Shown here: piece by piece, positions 34,901-49,900 of the stretch
How the letters are laid out: every line of letters begins with the position of its first letter
Position numbering within the stretch: position 1 is the stretch's first letter
DNA from: Patiria pectinifera
Taxonomy: Eukaryota; Echinodermata; Asteroidea; Valvatida; Asterinidae
Reading direction: 5' to 3'
Length of the DNA: 64,000 bases
Assembly: GCA_029964075.1 (NCBI GenBank)
Contig: CM057129.1
Location: 22,869,430 to 22,933,429 of the forward strand
The notes under the pieces: generated by a model
Seen by the model: only the letters and a program-made list of their open reading frames with translations
The model's database searches: none
What the model was told of the DNA's origin: nothing
Position numbers and translations under genes: made by a program

Positions 34901-37900
34901 CGTGTCTCAATTTGAGCTCAGGCTCATTGGTCTCAGGTTCAGTGGATAATGCCATTGTCACAAGATGCAATCAAGGTAAAACATAATAGGCCTCCAAAGA
35001 TATGTTCTGTCTGTGGTTTGAATTGCTCACAATGGCTCCATCAACTGAACTCAGAATTTCCCAAGAAAATTTAGCATTTAAATAAGATTGGCATATAAAC
35101 AAGAATATAACAAGAGTTAAAATATTTGTTCTTCACAGAAATTGCTGGCTTTTTTTATTCGGAACTTTAATTTTGGTGGATCCAACATCTCAGCATCCGC
35201 CTTATTAGTCAAAGAAGAAATCACCTGATGGAATCTGGCCTTGTGATTGGTCGGTCCTGTCTTCCTCACTGATAGGGAAGAACACGCTGCCCTCCTCCAT
35301 GGTGACGACCCGTCCCGATGACAGTGGAATCATGGGAATGGATCGTAGCTGGTCCAGTGTTCCCTGTGATACGTCATACTTGTCGCGACTGCGATAGATA
35401 CAGGTCAGCCATTGTGCCACGGTTTTAGGAGACAACGGTTCCTCTGTAACAGCAAGCAATACCCATAGTTCCACATTATGTGACTGGAATAAACAAAAGT
35501 CATACCACCACTTCTTTTATTAGAAAGAACCATAGAGCTATATTAAATTACTAGAGCGCTAACTTCGTGTACAAAGTAATGCCTGCTGGGCGCATCCATG
35601 TTTGTGCACAAACCTATGGAGACCTAGAAATTTTGTACGGCTTTTGTACGGCTATTTGCATATCTGCGTTTGTATTCCATACCGGTGCGTTGTCGAAGCC
35701 AATACGCCCAAAACCGAAACACATGATCAGCAAATGAGCATGTCATATTGCTCTACGCAAACAGCGCAACGCGTGCGCGTATTCGCTGCAGATGCTTTTT
35801 GCCGTCAGGTTTTTGAACCATCAATGACGCGCTTAAGTTGTTTGCGTATGTTCTACTTGCGCGTTGCACGTAGAGTACACTTCCAAAATTCAATCCATCT
35901 CATTTCATGTTCTACAAACACGCACATGAATTCAAAATGTATGAGCCCAGGACGGCTTCAAAGCGTCTCTGCACACAGAATGGCGAGTTAGCGCTCTAGT
36001 AATTTAATATAGCTCTATGGAAAGAACACACTCTTTCATTACTCTTTCCTATATACTCTTTGTTTTGGGATATATCACTTAGATTGACATCTTAATAAGT
36101 CTGCACTAGTTAGTAGGAGGTCATGGGTTCGAGTCCCACCCAAGTAAGCTTGTCAATGTTTTGCTTGCAAACCCTCGGACAACACTGAGTCTACATCTCC
36201 CTGATGCAATTCTATCTGATCAGTCTTCAAATTCAGAGAAGGTGGGAGGAGGAGGGGGTATCAGAGGGGTGGGGTTAAAGGCCATGAAATGGGGCTCCCC
36301 CTCTCCCCAGTTAGGCCACTATACCTGTCTGTTTAGCTGCCCGTGCCACACTGCTCAGGATGTTCATCAGCTCCCCCATCTGTAGCACCTTGACTCCCAG
36401 ACTCTTGAGCAACACCTCACTGACAGAGCTCGCCACGTGCGGATGCAGGTAGGAGCAGCTCAGATGCTCTCGTAAAGTGTCCTCTGGAACCAACTCACAG
36501 ACCAACTCCCGGACTCTACGGTCTGGACACATGAGGGTCTCTGACGGCAACTTCCAACAAACATCATCTGAAGGAAAAATAAAATACATTTAACTCGTAA
36601 CTGGAATTTCATGTTTTTTTTTCCTATCCAATAATGTGCAATTATAATTATAACGTACATTTGTAGAACTTCTTGGTCCTTGCTTCCTGCCGTAGATGAA
36701 GATGTGTGTGGCCATTGGTAACCGGCCACGCAACCAACCTCGGTAGGCTTGTCCAACTAGACTTATCAAATAGCAATCATTGACTAGCATGCATTTGATG
36801 CACAGTTGGTAATAGAAGGTAAAGTATAAATCTTGAACAAGCTTGCCCATGCTCGGACAGTGGCTTTTTAGGTCACGCACACTGCCCTTTATACACGGGG
36901 TATTAGCTAAGACATGAAAATAAACCACTAGTTGTCTAATGGTCCTTCAGTGCACAGTCTATTTAGGCCATGCACATCTATAGACTAATTCGGCGAACAA
37001 AATTAGAAGCCATTTTTGAGGTGGAACCACTTCACATGGTGCACATGTTCATAAAGACAAGGCGCCCGCATGCATTTTTGTAACCCTATTGGTCAAAGGA
37101 GCCCAAAGTGCGTGCGTATTACCTGAGTGCGACTTGCACAAGCCTGGTGCTACCTGAGAAAATGGCTGTTGCCGAATAAGTTCATGTACAGCAAACTTGC
37201 CTTCTCCTTGGCCAGTGAGTACCGGCATACAGGGTGTGGCCTTCAGTCTCTGGTGGATGTTGGTGGCCACCTTCCGGAAGAAGTCTGTCAGAATCTGACT
37301 CTCCATAGGAACGAACTTGAGGAATTGGCAGATGGCATGGACGGGATCGCCGTGGTAATGTGCCTAAAAAAAGGGATGTGATATTTCACAAAACTTTAAA
37401 AATTTATGTAATTCACAACAAAAATTCATAATAAATTGTGGTGTCAATTATCACGGAGTGAAAGGCTATGGTTGCCAATCAAGGCAGGTAGGGGAAAAAG
37501 TGATTTCACCATGAAAAGTGGCGCAAGTCTCTAAATAGACCCGTTTATAAAATTGGTCACTGCTCAGTCAACCATGAATGCAAGGACATGATCAGGGTGT
37601 CATTTTAAAGAGGAGATTCAACCCTAACAGAGGATATTTCCCATTGATTCACATGTGCCTTACTTCTGTTCAAATTAGCAATAATATCTTGGTTTCATTT
37701 TTTTTTATCCACCCTGTATAACGGACATACAGATCCTTGTCATTGGTAGAACACACATCACATGACATTCATTATTGCTCCCATTCACGCGTGGTTCAAA
37801 AAGTCCCATTCGTATCGCCCATGGTGAATGGGATTTACTATTCAACAGTAGGATCATCCTTGTTCCATGGCGCGGTATTTGTGTGCAAATGCATGATGGT

Positions 37901-40900
37901 GTGCGCGTTGAGCGTAGCGCGTATTGTTCCCAAGAGCCAGTAGCTACAGAGTTGAGTTCAAACATTTCGTGAAGGGGTGGTTTGGAAGACAGAAATACAT
38001 TTCCCACCAATTTGTATTGGAATAGAAGTTTAATTTAACTGCAAATCAAATGACAAGGATATGTCAGTTATATAAAACAAATATTGAGTGGGTTTAAATT
38101 TTGAAATGGGAGGAACATATATTGCTCGGTAAAATCTGGACTTTAAATTCCATTTCATTCGGCTTCGCCAGATTTCACCGAGCGATAATATTCCTCCCAT
38201 TGCACTCTGAGCCACTCAATATTTGTATACTCTCAGCAAGACTGAGTCAATCCAGGGGTGGGGAACTTTGGCACTCGGACCTGGGCATACCTCAAGAATG
38301 CACTAGCTTGAATATAGTGTGCACATATTTGCATGAATATAGTAAGGTATGCTCAGACGTTTTGAGTATGAGCGCCAAAGTGCCTAACACCGGATTTGAC
38401 CGATCTCAGTGATACTGTCCTCTACTGCTGAGGAAACTTAATTGGCATTGCTTTTTATTTTAAAGGACTGGCTGCATTTGAAGGAGAAAAATTTAAGTTC
38501 TTGACAAAACCTAGCTCACCCTCTCACAATTAGAACAGATTTAATAGATATATCTGCTGACCTTGAAGTTTTCCAGGGCATTGATGAAGAGCGGCGCAAT
38601 CTCCCGCAGGAGCCACTGGTTCCAGGCAGAGTCAGCATCCACGTCCTCCCGAGATGACGGGATGTCAAAGTCACCTGACATACAAAATATTGAGCATGGA
38701 TTGAGATAAACAATATAACAGTTTTGGTTCATAAAATTGGCCAATCACAAATAAACATACCGCCCCCCCCCCCAATAAAAAAAAAAAATTAGCAAGAAAC
38801 ATGCCATTAATAGAGAGAAGGAATCTGTTGACATCTTGTTTAAAACAAGATAAGAGAGAATGAAGTATCCTAGAAAGGAATGATGAGGGAGTACAACGGA
38901 AGAAGCTTGAGGAAAATACTTCATCACAGCACTCCTCGGAACACAAACTGTTGATGAATAAGATGAGGCAGTAAATCATGTCTTGAAACTTTGAGAACTT
39001 CCTCAAACTATCAACAGTCGCAACAAAATCGAATTCTCCTAAAAAAGGGTCACTACCTCAGACACTGAGCAGAAATTCCTGGGTTCATCTTACCTTGAAT
39101 GATGAAGCGGAAACCATAGCTTCTCAGTGGCAAGAAGGCAAAGACGTTCTGCTCGCTAGACATGCCGTCAGACAGAGGGAAGGCTAGACCCAACTCTGTT
39201 GATTCAATGTCCACTCGCTGTAACTGTTTGACAAAAATATAAAAATATTTTAAAGGCATGTTTACAAACAAACAAAAACAAGCTTAGGTGAAATCATGGG
39301 TTAATTTTTTGTTGTCATTACAAATTTCCTTCAAGACTTTAAGGAGCCAGCCTTAATCTAGAACTATGCTGACCAGAACCTCAATAGACTTGGCAATTAC
39401 AATTGTCACATGAAATATTGTCTTATTCTCAAATGCATATTCTTGTCCCGATTACCCAACCAAAAAAATGTACATGAAACCGTAGATAAGCGTCAGTTTA
39501 CATTATAATACTTGTCCATTGACATAAAATTTGTTATCACTTGAACAAAGGAAAGTGACTGCAGCATGATTCAATATTGGTCAAGCGCTGGAAAAGTAAT
39601 CTAAAAGCTACGGGTTCAAATCCACTCCAGTCGCAGGAGAATAAATATTGTGCAATACCTTAGAGGCATCCAAGCATTTCTTGATGAGCAGCCAGCTGTC
39701 AGTGGTTTGGGAGTGGCGGATCTCCACAACGTTGCCTCCTTTATCTTTTCTACTCATGCGGCTTTTTGTGTTCTCTTCCTGTTATTGCAAAATCCGTCAT
39801 AACGTAGGAAATTACCACATGCACATGAACCAGAGAGGCAAATTCACTCATTTTACTTGAAGTTGCAGCAATTTCCAAAAACAATTTTTAAAGGAAATAT
39901 AACATATGAAATATTTTTTCAAGACTCTAGGTGTATCCGAAGCAAATGCCCTGAATTCGAGGGACATTACCTTAGGGGTCTCGTCCTCTTAAAATACTGG
40001 AGGGCTCATGCCCAAGTAGTTTGCTGAGGAGTGCTGCTGGTATATTTCTCAAAGTGGGAAAGGGTGGGGGATTTTCTTTGACTTTCCCTAAACGTCCAGG
40101 CACCCTTCCAGGGGCACACTCAAAGAAAGAGGTACGTGAGTTTGGTGCTCCACTACGTGTAATGAAAAATAGATCTGAGAGGATACCAATCATAGACCGA
40201 ACCTGGTTAACGATGACAATTGATCGTAGTCTGTTTAAGAACAGCAGTAGGGATGGCTGGACATCCTCAAACTTGTTGACCAGGCTGGTGGTTCGTTGGA
40301 AGTCTCCCTTCAAAGGCAGGGTGATCCGGGTGGTCCAGCTATTGAATTAAATAGTCATGAGATCATGCAGATATGATGAATATTCATGAAATTTGCAAAG
40401 TTTCTGGACTGCCACTAAGCCTCCCGTCAATGGCAGGATACGTAATCTTGGTGGTAAAAAAACAACCACATGGCTGCCTTAATAGATCAATCTATTGGCA
40501 AGAATTGCAATCTACGGTATCATCTGTATGACAAATTATTTAGCTCTTACGGCTTGCGAGGTTCCTCCATCTGGGCAACATCCTGGATCTTTTCTGGCCC
40601 TACCCAAGTCGGCAAGATGTAACCCATCTGATCGGAACTCTGATCGAAGCACACATGATAGCCCTTGGACGTGATCTCAGGTTTGTCGGTCACTCTGAAC
40701 ACTGATTTGAATCCGATGCCCTTGTGACCTGAAAGGTGAATTGAAAATGACCAGAACGGTCAAAAGTTTTCAGCATGAAGCATGATGTCACAGTTTGCAT
40801 TTGTACGTAGTCACGCTAAATATTCAGTGGCAATTTACCAATGTATCCTCTCTTGTGTTTTCCTTTGGTGCTTCTCCCAACATCACAGAGAGCCCGGATG

Positions 40901-43900
40901 TTGCTCTCTGAGAAACCAACCTCATTGTTAAGGACAGTCACCTCAGACCTGCAGGGGAGCAATATACACAGAGGTATCAATAATCACGATACAAGAATGC
41001 CACAATAAGGCGTCACTGTACCAAATCTCTGCTGTGATCATTGGTGTTGAATCTTGTCGGCAAAAGACAAGACTATATTTACAAAATGTACCAACTAAAG
41101 GAAAGATTTCAGACATAAGTCTGAGAAAAACTCATTCCTGTGATACATTTCATGACAGTAATGGGGATTCAGTTCCTTGCCTTCCACCTCTAACGGCCTC
41201 GGTTCGAATCCCGACCAAGCCGACACGCGGATTGGGATTTCAGTCCCAGCACAATTCCATGGGTTTCCTCCAGAGTATTAGTCTAAGGTTTTCCTTGCAC
41301 ATTTCTTCATTGCCTTCTCTCTACAGGTTTCTTCAGGCTTGTGAGTTACAGTGAAATGGCACTTTTGAGGAATTCATTGTTTAAATACCCGAAATAAATT
41401 AACAATTTTAATGACGCATATTGTTGCAACCTCTGTATCTTAATATGTACCATATTTTGAAATAGTATTATCTTGCCACAGCTACAATGCACTGACCTGT
41501 CCACTAGGAATATTAAGGAAGGCTCGACCCCTGCCTCGTACTCATTGTCGTCGGCGTTCTGGATCAGCTCCAGGACAAAGTGGGTGTCCTTGCTGTACAG
41601 CTCCTCAGAGAGTCGTTTGACGATGCGACTGATGCGTTCCCGCTGCCGGTCCATCAGTCCTTTGGTCTGCTCATCCAGCTCCATGCCCACGCCAAACTCC
41701 TCCCGGCAGATGCTGTGGATCACTGTCCGGCAGTCCAACACGGTGCGCTGGAATGGTGTCAGGTTGGGCTCCGGTTCTGCTTCATCCTTGGTCTTGATTG
41801 TTTCTTCGTTTAGGGGCTGAGCATCTGCATCCAAAGACTCGTCATGGGAAGAGATGTCCTCTCCTGCGCCCACTGCCTGAGAGTCATCAGCATCACCTTC
41901 TCCTTAGTGGAAATAAAATAGTTAGATTTGATGTTTATTTTTGTTTTATTAATTTTCATCCAAATTCTCATCCCAAGGTGACATTTTTTCTCCCGAGACC
42001 TCCGCTGGAAAATCATTGGCACTACCCTCTCATTCTTGTGGAAATGAAATAATCAAATTTAATCTTAGAACTTTTTTACCACTTTAAGAAAAGAAAAAGA
42101 TTCACGAACCCCACTTTGTTTCAGTCCCTTTTTAATTTACAATTTTGTTTTACTGAAATGAACATTTTTAACTCTTCTGTCAGAAAAACTAGCCAATGCA
42201 AAAAGAAGAATAAGAGGCTTTAAGACAAACACTACGAGACAAAATGTGTGTGTTATTTACTAAAACATGAATGTTGTTAGGACAAGAGTTGACATTAAGT
42301 CAAACCGATAAATCATGAGTTAATCACAAGCCGGGTATCAAGTAACAGGGGATGAACTATAACAAAGAAATGTGTATGTCGCTGTTCATTTGAATTACTT
42401 GTAACTTCACTTGAGACTGGACGGCCTCCGACTGAAATCGACTTGGGATCAAGATTACAAATCTCGACACAGCCTTCTTTTTTCTAACAAACCATAACAT
42501 TTACTACAAAAACCCACAAAATCAAAGAAACATTTAAATGTCAGATTTCCTTACTTTCACATATGTCCTCTTGAACTTCCATATTTTTCTCATCATCTTC
42601 ATCACTTGCTTCAATGATCATGCCAAATTCATCTTCAAATTGTTCGATCGTCTCCTCCTCTTCAAGGACATCTTGGGCATCTCCCCTCTGCTCATCTTTT
42701 TCCAGTGATGTCTGGGAAAGCTCTTCAGCATCTTGAAGGGATGGTGTGTCAGTGGGACTGACCTCTGCGGTTGAAGAGCTTTCTGCCGCCTGTGGACAAT
42801 TTGAGAGATTTGTTGCCTCTTATCAAAGCTTGTGAAATTGACTAATCATGAATCAATTCACAATTAAGATTGCAAGCCAAGTCACAACTGGGGATGAACA
42901 ACGACTATCACAATTAATATGAATGCTTGTGACTTGACTTGACTTTTCTTCAAGAGGCTCTACAAAGATATCAAAAGCCCAGACTCACAAATAGGATAAA
43001 CTTGCTTAATTTCGGAATCATGTTGCATTTTTTTTTACAAAAAGCTATGATATTGCTCAATTCAGATGCAACACTGAGGAACTGTTTTATTTATTACCAG
43101 AAAGAATTCAGATAAATCGATAAAATTGTCACCTCGGTAGTTTTGGGAGCTTTGTGAATCCCAAGCAAGTTACTGAAGTCAAACTCTTCATCATTTCCAA
43201 AGAAGTCCTCTTCATAATCTTCCTCTTTATCTATGTTCCGGGGCATCCTTTCCTCTGTGAAGCTGTTTTTCCATTGGCTGATGCCCAGCAGGAGCCCCAG
43301 CCTCTGGATTTTTGTCCTCTGGGTGGTAGTGCGGCAGGCCTTGAGAATCAACTGTCTTGATTTGACCTCTGACCCAATGACAGTTGTCAGGGGATTTAAG
43401 ATGACCTGCAGTGACAAAAACAGTAGGGTCAATCTTTAAATTTGAAAATACTCAAAAATATTTTCATTAAGTTTTTGCCGTTTCTCAAGGAAATTGTGGT
43501 CAAGTGCTAAACATCTGCCCTGGTAACAAGATGGTAGGTTAAAGGCCCATTCCAGTTCAACCCTGTGAATGTTTTTCCAAGGGTTGGTAAGTGACAAACT
43601 CTAATGTTAAAATGTACATCTCTCAAAGCAAAACTTCTAAAAAAATTCACAATCTGGGACACAACGTCCCTACAGACCTGCCTAACAACTGTCTGTCCAA
43701 TGAGGAGGGGCACAGCCAGTAGGCAGTCCAGCACAAAATCTATCACAGCGCTGTGTTTCATCTCCACACCCTCAGACTGCACGGCCAGAACATTCAGAGC
43801 GGTCTCCATGTGGTTGCTAAGCAATGCCAGGGGGGTGTTGCCTGGGCCCTCCTTGGCCACCAAAGAGACAAGATGACCGCTGGCTGTGACACTGTCACCT

Positions 43901-46900
43901 CGCTTTGCCGCTGTGGCAAACAGGTCGGGTGACGTCTCTGCAGCCAATCGGAGCAGGACTCCTGGTCGGACCTCCAAGGCATTGATTTCTATTGGTGGCG
44001 ACACACTTTGACCTGAAAGTCAACAACAAAAGTATTGGATTTCTTATTCCAAATTACATCCTTTTTGGTTATAGCTACATTTTTTATTAAAATCTGCAAA
44101 GAACTTGTACCACAAGCAAAGTCACATAAGTGGCTTTAAAAATTACTTTACACAGTGAAATTTTGCCAGAGATTCTCATGCTTTCCTGTAAAAAAAATAC
44201 AACCAGCACTGATAAATTACAATTGGGAGAGATGCTATAATACCAAATTCTCGGATTCAACCTAAACAGGCCTTCCTAAATTCTGTTCCAGAAAGAAATA
44301 GCTCGGTGGTCGAGTGATAACACACCTGCACTAGAAAGCAGGAGGTCATGGGTTCGAGTCCCACTCAAGTGATTTTTTCCAACTTTCACTCGGGAGGTAA
44401 CACACTGAGTATACAGTGTTTAAACATCGGTGAAGGGAAAAACCTAATTAACAAAATAAAATTGCATCTTATAATAGAAAGAGATATGTAATCACACAAA
44501 TGCCATACCAGGATTTCTTTCCAGAAATGCTTTCAGGTTTCCATGTTCCGGTTCAAAGACCATCGACCAATGAGACCACTCAGCTAGATCCTCCAGCAAA
44601 GGGGCAGAGGCCAGACAGGCGAGGGCACTCTCCAGGCTCTGAGAGCCAAACAAGCCAACGTCCTTGCGTTTACTCTCATTCCGCCTTCAAAAGAATGTAT
44701 GCGAAAGAAAATAAGCTACATAGAACACTGCTGAATCCAAGAGTGGGAGGGGCAGGGAGGTGAAGCCCCCTGTGCTAATTTCTCTTCGTTGGCAATGCTT
44801 CTCATAACAGGCATGCAACTGGGAAGTAACTAAACAAAATAAAGAGGGAACAAAATAAAGAGGGAATTCCAAACTTTACAAGACTTTAAACAAAGTTTTC
44901 CAATTTCTAATGGCATAAGTGAAAAAAGTTTAAATCAGCTGATCCAAGTGAAAATTGCATGCCTGATACGAGCCTTCTTTCCTACCATGTCTGCGAAACT
45001 TGCTGGAACTAGTCAATCTTTGTGAATAAGATTGCTCAAGTTGACATTGTAATATATTCAAATATTGTGTGTGTAAAAATGTTGACTATTCTCATTACCT
45101 TTCGCTATACATAATTTCCAAAAACTCCTTTTATGCAAAAGTAACTCTGGTGAAATAGGACTCCTTAATTTGGGTCGGGTCATAGACATTCTGGCAGTAA
45201 CTAAAACCACACCTATTTGATGCACACAATGCCGTCTCGTAAATGACAGCATTTTGCTCCTCTTGCTGGCCTAACTTATTGGCCATCTTGATGATTTGTT
45301 GACTCAGACGATTGACAGGTCCATGTCCCAGCTCCTCCACACTGCTGACCTGGTAGTGGGCACACAGGCAGATATCCAGGGTGTCTTGAGATTCCTAAGA
45401 AAGTCAAAGTTTAATCCAAGGAAAGCTTAATTTGTTTCTACAAGAAAGTATGGACTGTGTGCATGAAAAATAGACGGCTGCATTAGAGCTCTAGTGGGAG
45501 GGACACACCAAAGTTCTTGGGCATGTGGGGTGAAGTACGCACGACTAATTATTATGTTCTCAGGTGAGCATCACCCAGGAACCAGCACGTTAGCAATTAA
45601 AGATCCAAGCGTCTCTCCAAGTGGTCTTGCCCAACTTTCTCTTTACAACGGTCGAGGGAATGCTTGTGCACGGAATCCAGAGTTATTTCTCAAAATTTGC
45701 ATGCATAAATGAAGTAAATTATGTAATGCAACTGATTTTAAGCATTACATTTAATGCAATTTTGTGGTGATAAAAGAATAGCAGTGATTTTTTTTTAGAA
45801 AGGAACACTAATTGTAGCTAAGTTAATCTCCAAGTGAATTCCTTTCTTCTTGTTTCTTACCCAAACTGTAATTTTTTTCAGGAGTATCGTAAAGAAGTCT
45901 TTAAGACTTCCGAGAAGTAAATTTTAACTTTTCATTTTTGAATCATGGCTCTGGAGCTTTTTTTTATATATCGATGTACACTATTCTATCTTGTTGGGTA
46001 GTACATTGCGAGTGTTGGGAGTGTGGAAGATAAAACAAACATAAAACAAAAACAGCCAATGGACCATGTGACTCACTCTCAGCCAATCAGGAGACAACAT
46101 TTGTCCCCAAGGTGTTATACCCCCGTCACACCGGAGGTGTGGTGCCACTGCAGTGCTTGTACGGCATAAACCGCAGTGGAACCGCCATGATCGCCGTGGT
46201 TCCGCAGTGGTTCCGTCATTGATCGCCGTAGCACCGCGGAAAACTGTCAAAACCGCGGACCTTCGCGGTGGCATGGCGTAAACTTTGAACATGTTCAAAA
46301 CTTTCGCAGTGCCACCGCGGGTTGGGCCAATCCACAGTGGGATCGCCGTGGCACCGCCATGACCGCCGTGGCACCATACAAGGACCCCAGTAGGACCTCA
46401 ATCACCGCCGTGCCTCCGCAGTACAACCGCCGTGCAATCGCGAAGGTCCGCGGTTTTGACAGTTTTCCGCGGTGCTACGGCGATCAATGACGGAACCACT
46501 GCGGAACCACTGCGGAACCACGACGATCACGGCGGTGCCACTGCGGTTTATGCCGTACAAGCACCGCACCTCCGGTGTGACAGGGGTATTGACGGGTAGG
46601 GGAAAACTATGAAAAACTACTGCCGGTGTCACTACGGTGATGGCGGTTTTGACCAAAAACCGTAGTGGCACCGCGCCTCCGGTGTGACGGGGGTATTAGA
46701 TTACATGCTCATTACTGGAAAAAGCTTGGAAGGGGGATCTTTTTCACCAAGTTATAAATATTTCTTTCAGGTGTTGCTTAAAACATACTTTGCAAGGGTC
46801 GCACTGTCGAATGAATTCCACCAGATCCATGCGTGAGGGTCTGTAGATGGACTCCTGGCTGGGGTTGCTGGATACCAGCCCCATCAGGGTACCGCCAACA

Positions 46901-49900
46901 CTCTCCAAAACCTGAGCAAATGTAAAAACATATAATTTTAAAGGATCGTTAGAGAAGCATATTTATCAATGTATGTGGGTATATTAACCCAACTTGCTAT
47001 GACGTAAAAAAAAAATTGCATTACATTTTGGTAGTTAGATAGGACTTTGTTATGTCACAACCATGCCATGGCTTAAATACAATTAAAACAGATTTCTTGC
47101 CATGTAACTATGACTTTCCTCCTCCTTTGTAGCAGTAATAGGGAGAACTTTCAATGTTCTAGTTTTTATGCTAATGAAAATTTCCATATTCATGGGCCAA
47201 AGCATGATGTAACTCAAGGCAGAACAGTAATGTCTCCATAGCTTTGTGTACACATTAATTTCTCGGCAAAATTATCTCCCTGCCTGCCAAATCTTGTGTC
47301 CATGGGCAAATATGCTGGGTTGTAGAGTGCCACCCATATTGTCCGTTAGTGCCCGTAATTGCCCGCTTTGAACAGTTCCCCTGTTGGAACATGTTGTCAG
47401 CGCAGAGTGACCGGGGACAAAATGGTTAACTGTAGGTGGTCTAGTGATGCTCTTGCCCATTGGTGCCATTTGCCATCTTAAGTATGCATAACACCATAGC
47501 CCACGCAACAGAACAGGACAATTGTATCATGCCAAATACTGAACGTATAGGGTTTAAAAGCACAAGGACGAATAAAACTGGGAAACGCTGATTAACCAAG
47601 AAAACAACAATCTTTTTATGGTTACCTCTGGATGATCCAGAGCGAGGAACTGTAGGAAGGTTTTCCTGGCTCGGCTGAGCGACACAAAGTCCTGAAAGCC
47701 AAAATGTTGGCAAAGTTTGGTCTCGATGCGGGCAAGGTCTTTGAGATTGACATTCCCATGCTGAATACGTTCTAGGTAACGCTGCAGCTCTTCGCGGACT
47801 TGATCTAGGAGGCAAAAAGAAAGAGAGTAACAAAGAGGTTTGTAGCAATTTTTGACATATAGCCGACTTCTCAAAGAATACTTTGGAAAGCTTCAACTAA
47901 TTACATGAATACTAGGGTTGACAGGCGCGAAAAGATAATTGGTGATGAGCCAGGTTCTTGATATAAAAATGTAACAAATTGTATATGGATTTTAGACCGT
48001 GTGTAACAATTCGGTTCTTAGAGTTGAAGTTGTGCCAAGCTGGGAATACGTTGTTGCTCTGAGAAAGCCAAAAAAAGAGTGAATTCAGTGGTTTGATTGA
48101 AATAAACTGATCAGTCTTAGTCCTCCTTGTTTTGCGTTTGGCAACAAAATTTGTATAGAACTATGATTCATAATGTAATCTTTTCCTTTACTTTGCAGCC
48201 GCTGTTGTCATTGGTTGATGACTAATAAATACCACACGAACTATCAACTAAAGAGTTAGACTTATTGATGACAACAGCGACAGTCCAGACTCTCTGGCAC
48301 GCTCTACCCCTCCCAATGGCTCACGTCAACTGCTCGGCTCCTGACTGTGAGGCATCCTGGCCTAGCAACACACCCCCAGAGGTGCTACTCGCCTTGATCA
48401 ACCTACACGCCTGCACCGCCCACCCAACCATTCCTGCCCCTGCACCTACTCCCGCCTGATGCGCCACCAAAGTGGAGAAGGTCAGACGACCTACGGTCAT
48501 GGCTGCCGGCACGAGTGAAGAATGGTCCTACTTCGAGCTACGATGGTCCGAATACAAAGACGCCACACATCTCACAGGAACCGATATAGTCTACCAACAG
48601 CTTGAGTGCTGCGACGACCAACTCAGGAAAGACCTGACCAGAACATTCGGTGCCCTGACGTCGCAGGATGAACCAACCATCCTCAAAAACATCAAGAGCT
48701 TGGCAGTTCGCCGAGAGAACATCATGTTGGCTCGTGTGCAGCTCCAGCAAATGTGACAGGACCGCGACGAGCCAGTGAGGGCCTTTGCCGCCCGCGTGGC
48801 CAGGCTAGCATCTGTAACTACAAGAAGGACTGTACGTGCTCCCTAGTCGTTGACTTCAGCGACATCATAGTCAGGGACACCCTCATCCGTGGACTGGAGG
48901 ATGAGGAGATCCGCCTGGATGTCCTCGGACAATCCACACAGGACATGCATTTGGACCAAGTGCTTCAATTTGTCGAAGCGAAAGAGAGTGGCAAACGCTC
49001 TGCCGGCCGCCTCCTCGAGGGTGGTGCCACTGCCACTAGGACTGCTGCAGCTGCCAGCTCCTACAAACAAAGGGAGAGATCCAAGCTACAGCCCCGCGAC
49101 ATTAAACTTCAGGTGTGTGACTACTGTGGCAAGACGGGCCATGAACGTAGCAAACAGGAACGCATTAGGAAGTGCCCTGCGTACAATCACACGTGCGCGA
49201 AATGTGGCATACTCCACCACCACGAGAGTGTGTGCCGCCAATCCCAGCGGAGATAGCAGCCAGCCACGCCCAAGGCACAGGAGTCACCTCACAATGCCAC
49301 CGCAGTCTCCGAAACCCTGTGCTCTGTCAACGACGCCCCACCCATGGACGCGAATGCAATCACTCTAGAGCACCACATCTACAATCAGTTCTGCGACGCA
49401 TGGGATAGGCGAGGATCTGATCCCCAACCCATCGTGGACGTCTCTTTCAAAGCAACTCCTGAGGATGCTCGTGACCTCGGCCTCCCTACCCCCCTGCTCA
49501 GCACCATCTCCTCAGCCTACCTACCCTGCTATGGCTGACACTGGCTGCCAGTCCTGCCTGGCTGGCACGAAACTCCTATCCAAACTGGGACTTGAAAGGA
49601 AACACCTCATCCCTGTCACAATGAAAATGAATGCTGCCAACAACTGCCGCATCTCTGGCACCTCCCAATCTGGAGAGACACTCGAGACCCGGCAGATAGT
49701 ATACTTCACCGACTCATTCGACCGGCTGTTCTTGTCTAAGCAAGCCTGTTTCGCCCTGGGCATGATCTCTACCAGGTTCCCCACCATTGGCGAGGCAGTC
49801 AGGCCCGACAGTGCCAGCATCTCATTTTCGGCCCGTCGCCTGTCAAACACCTATCCCTGTCCTTGTCCACTGGCAGGACAATGTAAAGGCAGGCCTTGAC

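Noticed and set aside
35602-35991. 129-codon plus-strand frame
   Set aside because: Lies wholly inside the hAT-type short element and has no transposase motifs.
40021-40350. 109-codon plus-strand frame
   Set aside because: Antisense shadow of exon 13 and its open downstream frame.
44300-44372. Candidate functional tRNA gene
   Set aside because: Box A and box B are present, but the acceptor stem does not pair and a SINE body follows. Treated as a SINE.
47272-47508. 78-codon minus-strand frame between exons 3 and 4
   Set aside because: No family resemblance and no matching splice phases. It falls in intronic sequence.
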